A stretch of DNA of 5,738 nt from an uncultured Candidatus Peregrinibacteria bacterium (lineage in GTDB: Bacteria > Patescibacteriota > Gracilibacteria > Peribacterales > Peribacteraceae), in assembly GCA_913054215.1 (NCBI GenBank), contig CAJXJE010000052.1:1-5738 (forward strand), in the 5' to 3' direction. The position numbers and the translations under genes were made by a program. Positions 1 through 4,434 of the stretch are shown here, piece by piece. Numbering within the stretch: position 1 is the first letter of the stretch; every line of letters starts with the position of its first letter. Under the pieces are notes generated by a model. The model did no database searches and was not told the DNA's origin. It saw only the letters and a program-made list of their open reading frames with translations.

Positions 1-496
1 TGGCGATGGTTTTACTTTCCTCAGTCTCCAAGTCTCCAAGTCTTAGCATATCCATACAACCGATAACACGTGCTCCCATACAGACAACATCGCGCACCGT
101 TCCACCAATTCCCGTAGCAGCTCCCTCAAACGGTACGATCTGGCTCGGATGATTATGGGATTCATGGGTCACGACAAACCCCCAGCGTTTTCCTTTAGGG
201 CCATCGGTGATGGCGACGATGCCACTGTCTTCGACAGGTCCGAGGATAATGTGCTTTGAATCGGTGACAAAGTTTTTTAAAAACCTGCGAGAGGATTTGT
301 AACTACAGTGTTCACTTCCTTGTATGCCCCAGATCACCGCTTCGGTGAGTGTTGGGTCTCTTCCCAGCAGATCTACAATTTTTTTCGCTTCATCAACCGT
401 GAGCGCTATGTTGTATTCTTTCAGAATTCCCAAGAGCTCTTCGTCACTCACAGTCGAGAACGGGAGCGATGATGCTGCGGAGTAGGATGTGTTCAC
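1..496 (-). CDS. purL: Phosphoribosylformylglycinamidine synthase, PurL subunit (5' part, runs off the window)
   Basis: PurL converts FGAR, ATP and glutamine-derived ammonia to FGAM, the fourth step of de novo purine synthesis, in the cytosol. The 165 visible residues carry the family hallmarks in order: an N-terminal helical stretch ending in GRDPTLTEAVIWG (45-57), GSEHCSYKSSR (60-70) with its conserved His63, and the HESHNHPS motif (111-118) followed by FEGAATGIGGTVRDV (123-137), part of the nucleotide/metal-binding core. The C-terminal ATP-binding half lies outside the window. The GTG at 496 is chosen as start because a TGA stop lies two codons upstream in frame and no ATG precedes the conserved region; an in-frame GTG at codon 16 is an alternative. 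No Shine-Dalgarno is visible; a -10-like CATAAT ends 6 nt before the GTG, which suggests a leaderless mRNA. Codons 151-158 lie in a period-8 DNA repeat. Identification is firm; the start is fairly sure. Confidence 0.95.
   Translation of the reverse strand, partial: MNTSYSAASSLPFSTVSDEELLGILKEYNIALTVDEAKKIVDLLGRDPTLTEAVIWGIQGSEHCSYKSSRRFLKNFVTDSKHIILGPVEDSGIVAITDGPKGKRWGFVVTHESHNHPSQIVPFEGAATGIGGTVRDVVCMGARVIGCMDMLRLGDLETEESKTIA
23..43 (-). repeat. Period-8 microrepeat inside purL
   Basis: AGTCTCCA occurs twice in tandem (23-30, 31-38) and is followed by AGTCT (39-43), 2.6 copies at an exact 8-bp period. It encodes part of RLGDLET in PurL. The repeat length is not a multiple of three, so copies are read in different frames. 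Confidence 0.85.
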
Positions 497-502
497 GCTT
501 CA

Positions 503-531
503 ATTATGCAGCAAGTTCTTGATATTGAGAA
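503..531 (-). promoter_or_regulatory. Putative purL promoter (leaderless)
   Basis: Read on the minus strand, TTCTCA (526-531, 4/6 to the -35 consensus) and CATAAT (503-508, 5/6 to the -10) are separated by 17 bp. The -10 ends 6 nt before the purL GTG at 496, so transcription would start at or within a base of the start codon. The match is by eye; no start-site data. Confidence 0.5.
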
Positions 532-537
532 TCAAGA
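517..537. repeat. Inverted repeat between divergent purL and murJ promoters (operator candidate)
   Basis: TCTTGAT (517-523) and ATCAAGA (531-537) form a perfect 7-bp inverted repeat with a 7-bp centre. It covers the candidate -35 elements of both divergent promoters. A related half-site, TCTTTGAT, sits at 547-554. A dimeric regulator bound here could repress both genes. Binding is inference; no regulator is encoded in the window. Confidence 0.4.
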
Positions 538-549
538 TTGTGATATTCT
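519..549 (+). promoter_or_regulatory. Putative murJ promoter (leaderless)
   Basis: An extended -10, TGATATTCT (541-549, TGn plus TATTCT), ends 7 nt before the ATG at 557. A -35-like TTGATA (519-524, 5/6) lies upstream with a 19-bp spacer to TATTCT, or 17 bp to the overlapping GATATT (542-547). Either way the mRNA would begin at or very near the start codon. No Shine-Dalgarno is present. Confidence 0.5.
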
Positions 550-556
550 TTGATTG

Positions 557-1891
557 ATGAGAGCGCGAGAGCTTTTTGCTGGCTTTTCCCAGAACCGTAT
601 CCTCGGAGGGGCTGCGGTACTCGCCTGTATGCAGCTAGGGGCTTCTATCATGGGACTAATCCGTGACAGAACACTCGCAGCGACGTTTCCAGGGCTTGAT
701 ACGGTTGATGTCTACATCGCCTCTTTTCGACCATCAGATCTCTGTTTTCAGATGGTGATCATGGCGGGGTTCTCGGTTGCGCTTGTGCCGATGCTTGCGA
801 GTTATCATGCGGAAAAAAAGGGAAAAGAAATGCATGAGCTACTCAATTCGGTTGTCACTCTTGCAGCGGTGGTCTTTGGCATCGTGGCCATAGTGCTTAG
901 CGTCTTCATGGATCAAATCGCTCCCTATCTCGTAGGGTTTACGGGAGCTTCTTTAGATCTCTACATAGACTTTGCACGACTCGCGCTTATCACGAACTTC
1001 CTCTTTGTCTTTGGAAACGCCTTTGGTCAGTACTTGATTACTGTGCAGAAGTATTGGATCTACGGAATCACCCCAATGCTCTACACACTCGGAACAATTC
1101 TAGGAACGGTCTACCTCACGCCAATGTATGGAGCGTACGGTCCGATGTATGGAACACTTGGAGGCGCTGTTATATATGTAGTAATTCGATTCTTTGCCAT
1201 TGCTAGAAGTGGCTCTTTTCAACATTTCAAATTTTCAACATTTCAAATTTTTCATCCAGACCTTCCTGAGCTTCTCCACCTGATGTGGCCACGCATGGCT
1301 GCCCTCGGGGCGCTTCAGGCACAACTTCTTCTGTTTGATAAAGTGGCATCAGGCCTTGATGCAGGATCCGTTACTATCAATGCTTACGCCAGAAACTTCC
1401 AAGCCGTCGCCGTTGGAGTTGCAGGTATTGCCCTTGCACAGTCTGCATTTTCTTTACTCTCTCAGGCGGCATCCAAAAAAGAGAAGAAGCGTTACTACAT
1501 CTATCTTCGCAAAGGCATCATCACATTACTCGTACTTACAATCCCTGGAGCGATAGCTCTCGTCATGCTCGCTCCCGTGGCTGCGAGTCTCGTCAGTTTG
1601 ACCCATGTCCTTCCGGTCTTTTCACTGTGCCTGTTGTTTTACAGTATTTCGATTCCGTTTGAAAGTATCAACCACCTTTTGCTACGTGCGTTTTATGCCA
1701 CAAAGCATACGGTCACCCCTGCAATCTTTAGTGTGATCAATGGCCTAAGTGCGATTGCTGTTGCATGGTACCTCGCTCCAAAGTTTGGTATCTACAGTTT
1801 AGGATTAGGATTTGCTGTGGGCCAAGTTATTCAGATGATCGGTTTGAGCGTGATGTTACCAAGAAGAGTCCGGTCGGTTATGAAAACATAA
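557..1891 (+). CDS. murJ: MurJ/MviN-family lipid II flippase-like protein, short 12-TM form
   Basis: MurJ flips lipid II, the undecaprenyl-linked peptidoglycan precursor, across the cytoplasmic membrane and belongs to the MOP exporter superfamily. The 444-residue product is hydrophobic throughout, with about 12 predicted membrane segments. The N-terminal pattern GLIRDRTLAATF, then VDVYIASFRPSDL and AGFSVALVPMLASY, matches MurJ TM1-TM2, and NAYARNFQAVAVGVAGIAL matches the TM8 region. Family members are usually about 500 residues with 14 segments, so the last two are absent. By remembered alignment to E. coli MurJ, Arg24, Asp39 and Arg270 equivalents are kept, while Arg18 (here Ser30), Arg52/53 (Phe/Gln), Asp269 and Glu273 are not. 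The family call is firm, lipid II as substrate less so; another polyprenyl-linked glycan is possible. ATG 557 is preferred over TTG 554 from the promoter position; a TGA precedes at 551. A 16-bp tandem repeat lies in the TM6-TM7 loop. Confidence 0.85.
   Translation: MRARELFAGFSQNRILGGAAVLACMQLGASIMGLIRDRTLAATFPGLDTVDVYIASFRPSDLCFQMVIMAGFSVALVPMLASYHAEKKGKEMHELLNSVVTLAAVVFGIVAIVLSVFMDQIAPYLVGFTGASLDLYIDFARLALITNFLFVFGNAFGQYLITVQKYWIYGITPMLYTLGTILGTVYLTPMYGAYGPMYGTLGGAVIYVVIRFFAIARSGSFQHFKFSTFQIFHPDLPELLHLMWPRMAALGALQAQLLLFDKVASGLDAGSVTINAYARNFQAVAVGVAGIALAQSAFSLLSQAASKKEKKRYYIYLRKGIITLLVLTIPGAIALVMLAPVAASLVSLTHVLPVFSLCLLFYSISIPFESINHLLLRAFYATKHTVTPAIFSVINGLSAIAVAWYLAPKFGIYSLGLGFAVGQVIQMIGLSVMLPRRVRSVMKT
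1216..1251 (+). repeat. Tandem repeat of period 16 (built of 8-bp units) inside murJ
   Basis: CAACATTTCAAATTTT occurs twice in perfect tandem (1220-1235, 1236-1251), and the periodicity extends left to 1216. Each copy is two similar 8-mers, CAACATTT and CAAATTTT. Sixteen is not a multiple of three, so the two copies are read in different frames, giving HFKF and then STFQIF. It falls in the loop between predicted TM6 and TM7, where sequence change is tolerated. Confidence 0.85.
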
Positions 1892-1918
1892 ACTGTTGTC
1901 GAAAATTACAACAGTTTA
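1889..1918. terminator. Stem-loop between convergent murJ and acyP, built from both stop codons
   Basis: TAAACTGTTGT (1889-1899) pairs perfectly with ACAACAGTTTA (1908-1918) around an 8-nt loop. The outer ends are the TAA of murJ (1889-1891) and the TAA of the minus-strand acyP (1916-1918), so one structure can end both transcripts. The T-tracts outside the stem are poor (TGTTTTC on the minus strand), so it may act mainly as an mRNA 3'-end stabiliser or a weak terminator. Confidence 0.65.
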
Positions 1919-2191
1919 GTCTTTAATCTCGAATGACTCAGTATTTTGGACAGGAGCCTCTGTTATATGTACTGAGGTCACTTCTGCAGTATATGGTCCT
2001 TCGTGACACCACTCCACAAACTTTTCCATCGCATCCTCTTCGCCTTCTGCAAAAATTTTGATGCTGTCGTGCCTATTTCTATAGTTTTGTACCCAGCCTT
2101 TTATCCCTAGTTCATCTGCCTTGTCTTTTGTAGACACCCTAAAAAAAACGCCTTGGACAATGCCGTTCACGCGAATTTTTTTCGATATCAT
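1916..2191 (-). CDS. acyP: Acylphosphatase
   Basis: Acylphosphatase (EC 3.6.1.7) is a small cytosolic enzyme that hydrolyses carboxyl-phosphate bonds such as those of acetyl phosphate or 1,3-bisphosphoglycerate. The 91-residue length is typical. The phosphate-binding loop is seen as VNGIVQGVFFR (8-18), with the catalytic Arg18, and the second signature as KGWVQN (31-36), with the catalytic Asn36. The usual DG after that Asn is replaced by RNRHDS, a loop variation that leaves both catalytic residues in place. The ATG at 2191 lies 15 nt after the nusG stop, with a weak GGA 6 nt upstream, so it is most likely the last gene of the secE-nusG operon. Its 3' end is the shared stem-loop with murJ. 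Its link to secE and nusG is probably only positional. Confident. Confidence 0.93.
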   Translation of the reverse strand: MISKKIRVNGIVQGVFFRVSTKDKADELGIKGWVQNYRNRHDSIKIFAEGEEDAMEKFVEWCHEGPYTAEVTSVHITEAPVQNTESFEIKD

Positions 2192-2206
2192 GAAGTATCC
2201 ATTGTA

Positions 2207-2752
2207 TTACTTTTTCTTCGCCTGCGTAAAGTCGAGTTCTACAGGAGTTTCTCGGTCGAAGATCAACACATTCACAGAGATCTTTCCTTTGTTAATATCA
2301 ACGCCGTCTACTGAACCTTCGTAGTTTTTGAATGGTCCGTCGATAATGACCACAAGGTCACCCACTTGGAAGTCGGACTTGAACTTCGCTTCTTGTTCGG
2401 TGACTCTTCGTTCAATAACACCGAACTCTTCTGGGGTAACAGGAACTGGAATGTTTCCAGAACCTACAAACCCTGTGACATTTGGAGTGTTTCGTACCAA
2501 GTACCAACTTTCGTCGGTCACGATCATGTCGACAAGAACGTATCCTGGGAAGAGTTTCTTTTCTTCCTCGATCGGCTCTCCTTTGCGAAAAGTGAGTTGC
2601 TTTTCTTTTGGGACTCGCACATCGAAGATGTAGTCGCCCATACCAAAGCTTTCGATGCGTTGCTCTAAAGCTTCTGTTACTGCATCCTCATATCCTGAAT
2701 ACGTGTGGACAACGTACCAATTTCTTCCAGCGGATGGGTCTTGTTTTCCCAT
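2207..2752 (-). CDS. nusG: Transcription termination/antitermination factor NusG
   Basis: NusG binds the RNA polymerase clamp, modulates pausing, and couples transcription to ribosomes or Rho. The 181-residue protein has the NGN domain at about 11-115, starting NWYVVHTYSGYE and containing FPGYVLVDMIVTDESW and RNTPNVTGFVGSG, which line the polymerase-binding surface. A KOW domain follows at about 127-181, with FQVGDLVVIIDGPFKNYEG and FDRETPVELDF. Length and motifs are standard. The ATG at 2752 lies 3 nt after the secE stop and has no purine-rich Shine-Dalgarno, so translation probably depends on reinitiation after secE. In many bacteria nusG is followed by rplK-rplA; here acyP follows and the transcript then ends, so the ribosomal protein operon is elsewhere. 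Confident. Confidence 0.98.
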   Translation of the reverse strand: MGKQDPSAGRNWYVVHTYSGYEDAVTEALEQRIESFGMGDYIFDVRVPKEKQLTFRKGEPIEEEKKLFPGYVLVDMIVTDESWYLVRNTPNVTGFVGSGNIPVPVTPEEFGVIERRVTEQEAKFKSDFQVGDLVVIIDGPFKNYEGSVDGVDINKGKISVNVLIFDRETPVELDFTQAKKK

Positions 2753-2755
2753 GGT

Positions 2756-2938
2756 TTAGTAGGTGAGTGAGAGAAGAACTTTTACAAGCTGGCTTAAGGC
2801 ATAGTCGATTGCTCCAAAGGAGATCGCGACAGCAGTTGTAAACCCAATAGTAATGATAGAGAGACGCACTGCCTGCTGGCGGGTAGGCCAGCGAACATGA
2901 CGTAATTCAGAGATTGCTTCGGTGATATACGTTCCCAT
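2756..2938 (-). CDS. secE: Preprotein translocase subunit SecE
   Basis: SecE clamps SecY in the SecYEG protein-conducting channel of the cytoplasmic membrane. The 60-residue protein is the short single-TM form common outside the Proteobacteria. An amphipathic segment bearing the family signature ELRHVRWPTRQQ (11-22) is followed by one membrane span at about 26-52. ATG 2938 is chosen over the upstream TTG at 2971, because the extra 11 codons would run through a terminator-like hairpin and because AAGGA lies 11 nt before this ATG. It leads the secE-nusG-acyP operon, the usual bacterial order for the first two genes. Unlike its neighbours it has a roughly 43-nt leader with a recognisable Shine-Dalgarno. 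Confident. Confidence 0.95.
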   Translation of the reverse strand: MGTYITEAISELRHVRWPTRQQAVRLSIITIGFTTAVAISFGAIDYALSQLVKVLLSLTY

Positions 2939-2957
2939 ACGTGTTGTTTTCCTTAAT

Positions 2958-2977
2958 AAAAAACCCCTCAAAGGGGT
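2958..2977 (-). terminator. Small intrinsic-terminator-like hairpin in the secE leader
   Basis: On the minus strand ACCCC-TTTGA-GGGGT is followed directly by TTTTT and ATT, the form of a compact rho-independent terminator (5-bp GC-rich stem, 5-nt loop). It lies between lepB and secE, so it could stop lepB read-through. It also lies only about 4 nt after the predicted secE transcription start, so secE transcripts would carry it at their 5' end, where it may act as a protective 5' stem instead. Confidence 0.6.
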
Positions 2978-2987
2978 GTATGTGTAC

Positions 2988-3015
2988 AGTATACACCTCA
3001 GAGTGCTCGTTGCAA
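2988..3015 (-). promoter_or_regulatory. Putative secE-nusG-acyP promoter
   Basis: On the minus strand TTGCAA (3010-3015, 4/6 to -35) and TATACT (2988-2993, 5/6 to -10) are 16 bp apart. The predicted start is near 2981, giving a leader of about 43 nt. A small palindrome, GTGTA-5-TACAC (2982-2996), overlaps the -10 and could be an operator. Called by eye. Confidence 0.5.
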
Positions 3016-3029
3016 GGATTTATACTTAC

Positions 3030-3128
3030 AAAGAGTAATCAGGATGCACAAGATGCAAAAGAGTCAAAGGATTGAACTCTATCTTATCCTGTGACTCGTG
3101 TGACTCCTGTGCATCTTTTTTACTCTTT
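3030..3128. repeat. 99-bp imperfect inverted repeat of 9-bp units, directly after lepB
   Basis: AAAGAGTAA (3030-3038) pairs perfectly with TTACTCTTT (3120-3128). Inside, 3043-3072 pairs with 3086-3115 at 24 of 30 positions, around a 13-nt loop. Each arm is a short array of imperfect 9-mers: AGGATGCAC, AAGATGCAA, AAGAGTCAA, AGGATTGAA (from 3041), and GTGACTCGT, GTGACTCCT, GTGCATCTT (from 3091). It begins just beyond the lepB TGA. On the plus strand the inner stem is followed by TTTTTT, but no plus-strand gene ends here. It may be a lepB mRNA 3' structure or a palindromic repeat element. No ORF or tRNA is seen here. Confidence 0.75.
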
Positions 3129-3755
3129 TCATAAGTCATAGACCGGTACTTCCAGCGATTGAATTTTGCTGATAGGTAGGGCAATCAGCCATACGCGCCC
3201 CAAAATGCTGTCTTCGAGCACATAGGGGATCGCTTCACCGGAACCATTTCGGAAACTGCGACTGTCCACGCTTCCTTGGCGGTTATCACCAAGGAGAAAA
3301 TAGCGTCCTTCCGGTACCTGGTAGGAGATACGATCTCTGTTTCCTGAACTTGGAGGGGCTTGGAATGTCCGTCCTTCATTTTTGCTATTTAAGTAGGATT
3401 CATCGATAACTGAGAGCGTGTCGGATCCTTTTGGCTCAATGGATATGATTCCGTCTTCGATGACAATGCGGTCCCCAGGGACACCGATCACACGTTTTAC
3501 GTAAGGCCTCTTTGGATCATTGGGTGGACGAAAAACGACAACGTCACCTCTGCCGGGAGAGCCTGTGTGGTACGCCAGCTTATTAATAATGATGTACTGC
3601 TTGTGTTCGAGTGTAGAGAGCATGGAGTTTCCCTCTACTTGAAAGGGCGAAATGAGGAATGTACGAATAATAGCAACTACACCCACGATTATGACGATGT
3701 TGAGTAAAACATCGAACAAGTGGAACCAAAGGCCGTGTTGCTTGGCAGGTTTCAT
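3129..3755 (-). CDS. lepB: Signal peptidase I
   Basis: This S26-family membrane serine protease removes signal peptides from secreted proteins on the outer face of the cytoplasmic membrane. The 208-residue protein has one N-terminal membrane segment at about 13-34, then the family boxes in order: SPFQVEGNSM (36-45) with nucleophile Ser44, RGDVVVF (69-75), YVKRVIGVPGD (85-95) with general-base Lys87, and GDNRQGSVDSR (156-166). All catalytic features are intact. The ATG at 3755 lies 7 nt after a TATACT -10 box and lacks a Shine-Dalgarno, pointing to a leaderless transcript. The stop is TGA; the next in-frame stop is three codons on, so readthrough would add only a few residues. It is divergent from the PH-domain gene and is followed by the large inverted repeat. 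It acts in the same pathway as SecE, encoded just downstream. Confident. Confidence 0.97.
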   Translation of the reverse strand: MKPAKQHGLWFHLFDVLLNIVIIVGVVAIIRTFLISPFQVEGNSMLSTLEHKQYIIINKLAYHTGSPGRGDVVVFRPPNDPKRPYVKRVIGVPGDRIVIEDGIISIEPKGSDTLSVIDESYLNSKNEGRTFQAPPSSGNRDRISYQVPEGRYFLLGDNRQGSVDSRSFRNGSGEAIPYVLEDSILGRVWLIALPISKIQSLEVPVYDL

Positions 3756-3762
3756 GGAACGC

Positions 3763-3791
3763 AGTATAGGGTGAAAGTTCCCAATTTTCCA
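3763..3791 (-). promoter_or_regulatory. Putative lepB promoter (leaderless)
   Basis: On the minus strand TATACT (3763-3768) ends 7 nt before the lepB ATG. A poor -35-like TTGGAA sits 18 bp further upstream. Transcription would start at or one base before the start codon. Confidence 0.55.
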
Positions 3792-3805
3792 ATTTCCCCT
3801 ATACT
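3778..3805 (+). promoter_or_regulatory. Putative promoter of the PH-domain/HEPN-like/pth operon (leaderless)
   Basis: TATACT (3800-3805) ends 6 nt before the GTG at 3812. A weak -35-like TTCCCA (3778-3783, 4/6) lies 16 bp upstream. The predicted start coincides with the GTG itself, and no Shine-Dalgarno precedes it. Confidence 0.55.
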
Positions 3806-3811
3806 CAGAGC

Positions 3812-4426
3812 GTGCTTATAGGTCAAAAGCATTTCCACCGGCATGTTGATGATGATGAAGAGATTATCATGGTGGTGCACAAGCACTGGTTGCTCGGTTT
3901 TAAATATTTATTTTGGCCAATAGTGGCATTTGTGTGTGCATGGTTACTCTTTCTGTTTGCTCCCTACAGATTCATCTTTTATATTGCGGCACTATCGAGT
4001 GTTGCTACGTTGGTGTGGGGACTTCGTAGTTTTTATGATTACTATCTTGATGCGTGGATTATTACTGATCAAGGAATTATCGATGTGGAATGGCATGGTT
4101 GGTTTCATAGGCAGTCCACTCGTGTGCTCTTTAGCGATATTCAAGGAGTAACCTATGAGATTCAGGGGGTACTCGGGACCATGATGCGTTTCGGGTCGAT
4201 TTCTATAGAAAAAATATCAACCGGTAGTGTTTTATCTATGGATAGTGTCAAAAGCCCTCGTGGCGTAGAAGCTGTAATTTTACAGACTATGGAAGGATAC
4301 TTACATGGCAAAAATCTTACGGATGCCAAGCATGTTCAAGATATTCTTTCCCAACTTGTTGCGAGAGAAGTGAACTTAGAACAGTTCGAAGACGATGATG
4401 AAGAATATGAAGACGATGAAGACTAG
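3812..4426 (+). CDS. Membrane protein with bacterial PH-like domain and acidic C-terminal tail
   Basis: The exact function is unknown. The 204-residue product has a polar N-terminus rich in His and Asp (1-25), two membrane segments at about 27-49 and 53-71, and then a beta-rich domain at about 73-160. That domain contains YYLDAWIITDQGIIDVEW, followed by FSDIQGVTYEIQGVLGTMMRFG, which resembles the bacterial PH (DUF304/YdbS-like) fold of membrane-tethered proteins. A helical stretch and a strongly acidic tail, FEDDDEEYEDDED, end the protein, suggesting contact with a basic partner. The GTG at 3812 is favoured by the -10 box 6 nt upstream; the first in-frame ATG would start at residue 20 and cut the polar N-terminus. 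It leads a three-gene operon with the HEPN-like gene 8 nt downstream. The domain call rests on the strand pattern and recall of similar CPR proteins. Confidence 0.8.
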   Translation: MLIGQKHFHRHVDDDEEIIMVVHKHWLLGFKYLFWPIVAFVCAWLLFLFAPYRFIFYIAALSSVATLVWGLRSFYDYYLDAWIITDQGIIDVEWHGWFHRQSTRVLFSDIQGVTYEIQGVLGTMMRFGSISIEKISTGSVLSMDSVKSPRGVEAVILQTMEGYLHGKNLTDAKHVQDILSQLVAREVNLEQFEDDDEEYEDDED

Positions 4427-4434
4427 ATTGCTCT

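Larger units (their letters stand above)
3763..3805. repeat. Mirrored -10 boxes and period-8 microrepeat in the lepB/PH-gene divergent region
   Basis: AGTATAGGG (3763-3771) and CCCTATACT (3797-3805) are perfect 9-bp inverted copies centred on 3784. Each contains the -10 box of one divergent gene. Between them CCAATTT occurs twice at an 8-bp period (3781-3787, 3789-3795). The symmetry may reflect shared control of the two promoters or an ancestral duplication. Confidence 0.6.

Noticed and set aside
497..553. Purine riboswitch upstream of purL
   Set aside because: Only 57 bp separate purL from murJ and the predicted purL transcript has no leader, so there is no room for an aptamer.
2328..2668. 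Two plus-strand ORFs of about 100 residues opposite nusG
   Set aside because: Both are antisense shadows of a highly conserved nusG; their sequences show no family resemblance.
2939..2971. Extended SecE start at TTG 2971
   Set aside because: The extra codons run through the GC hairpin and U-tract, add a sequence unlike SecE, and would remove the AAGGA ribosome site that fits ATG 2938.
3041..3117. CRISPR array
   Set aside because: The units are 9 bp, contiguous and imperfect, without spacers of constant length, and no cas gene is present.
2939..3128. tRNA-Trp or other tRNA upstream of secE
   Set aside because: A tRNA often precedes secE, but no cloverleaf, T-loop (GTTCGA-type) or CCA end is visible; the structure is a simple long palindrome.
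3129..3131. UGA as glycine (Gracilibacteria code 25)
   Set aside because: No gene has an in-frame TGA at a conserved glycine. LepB ends naturally at this TGA, and all other complete genes use TAA or TAG.
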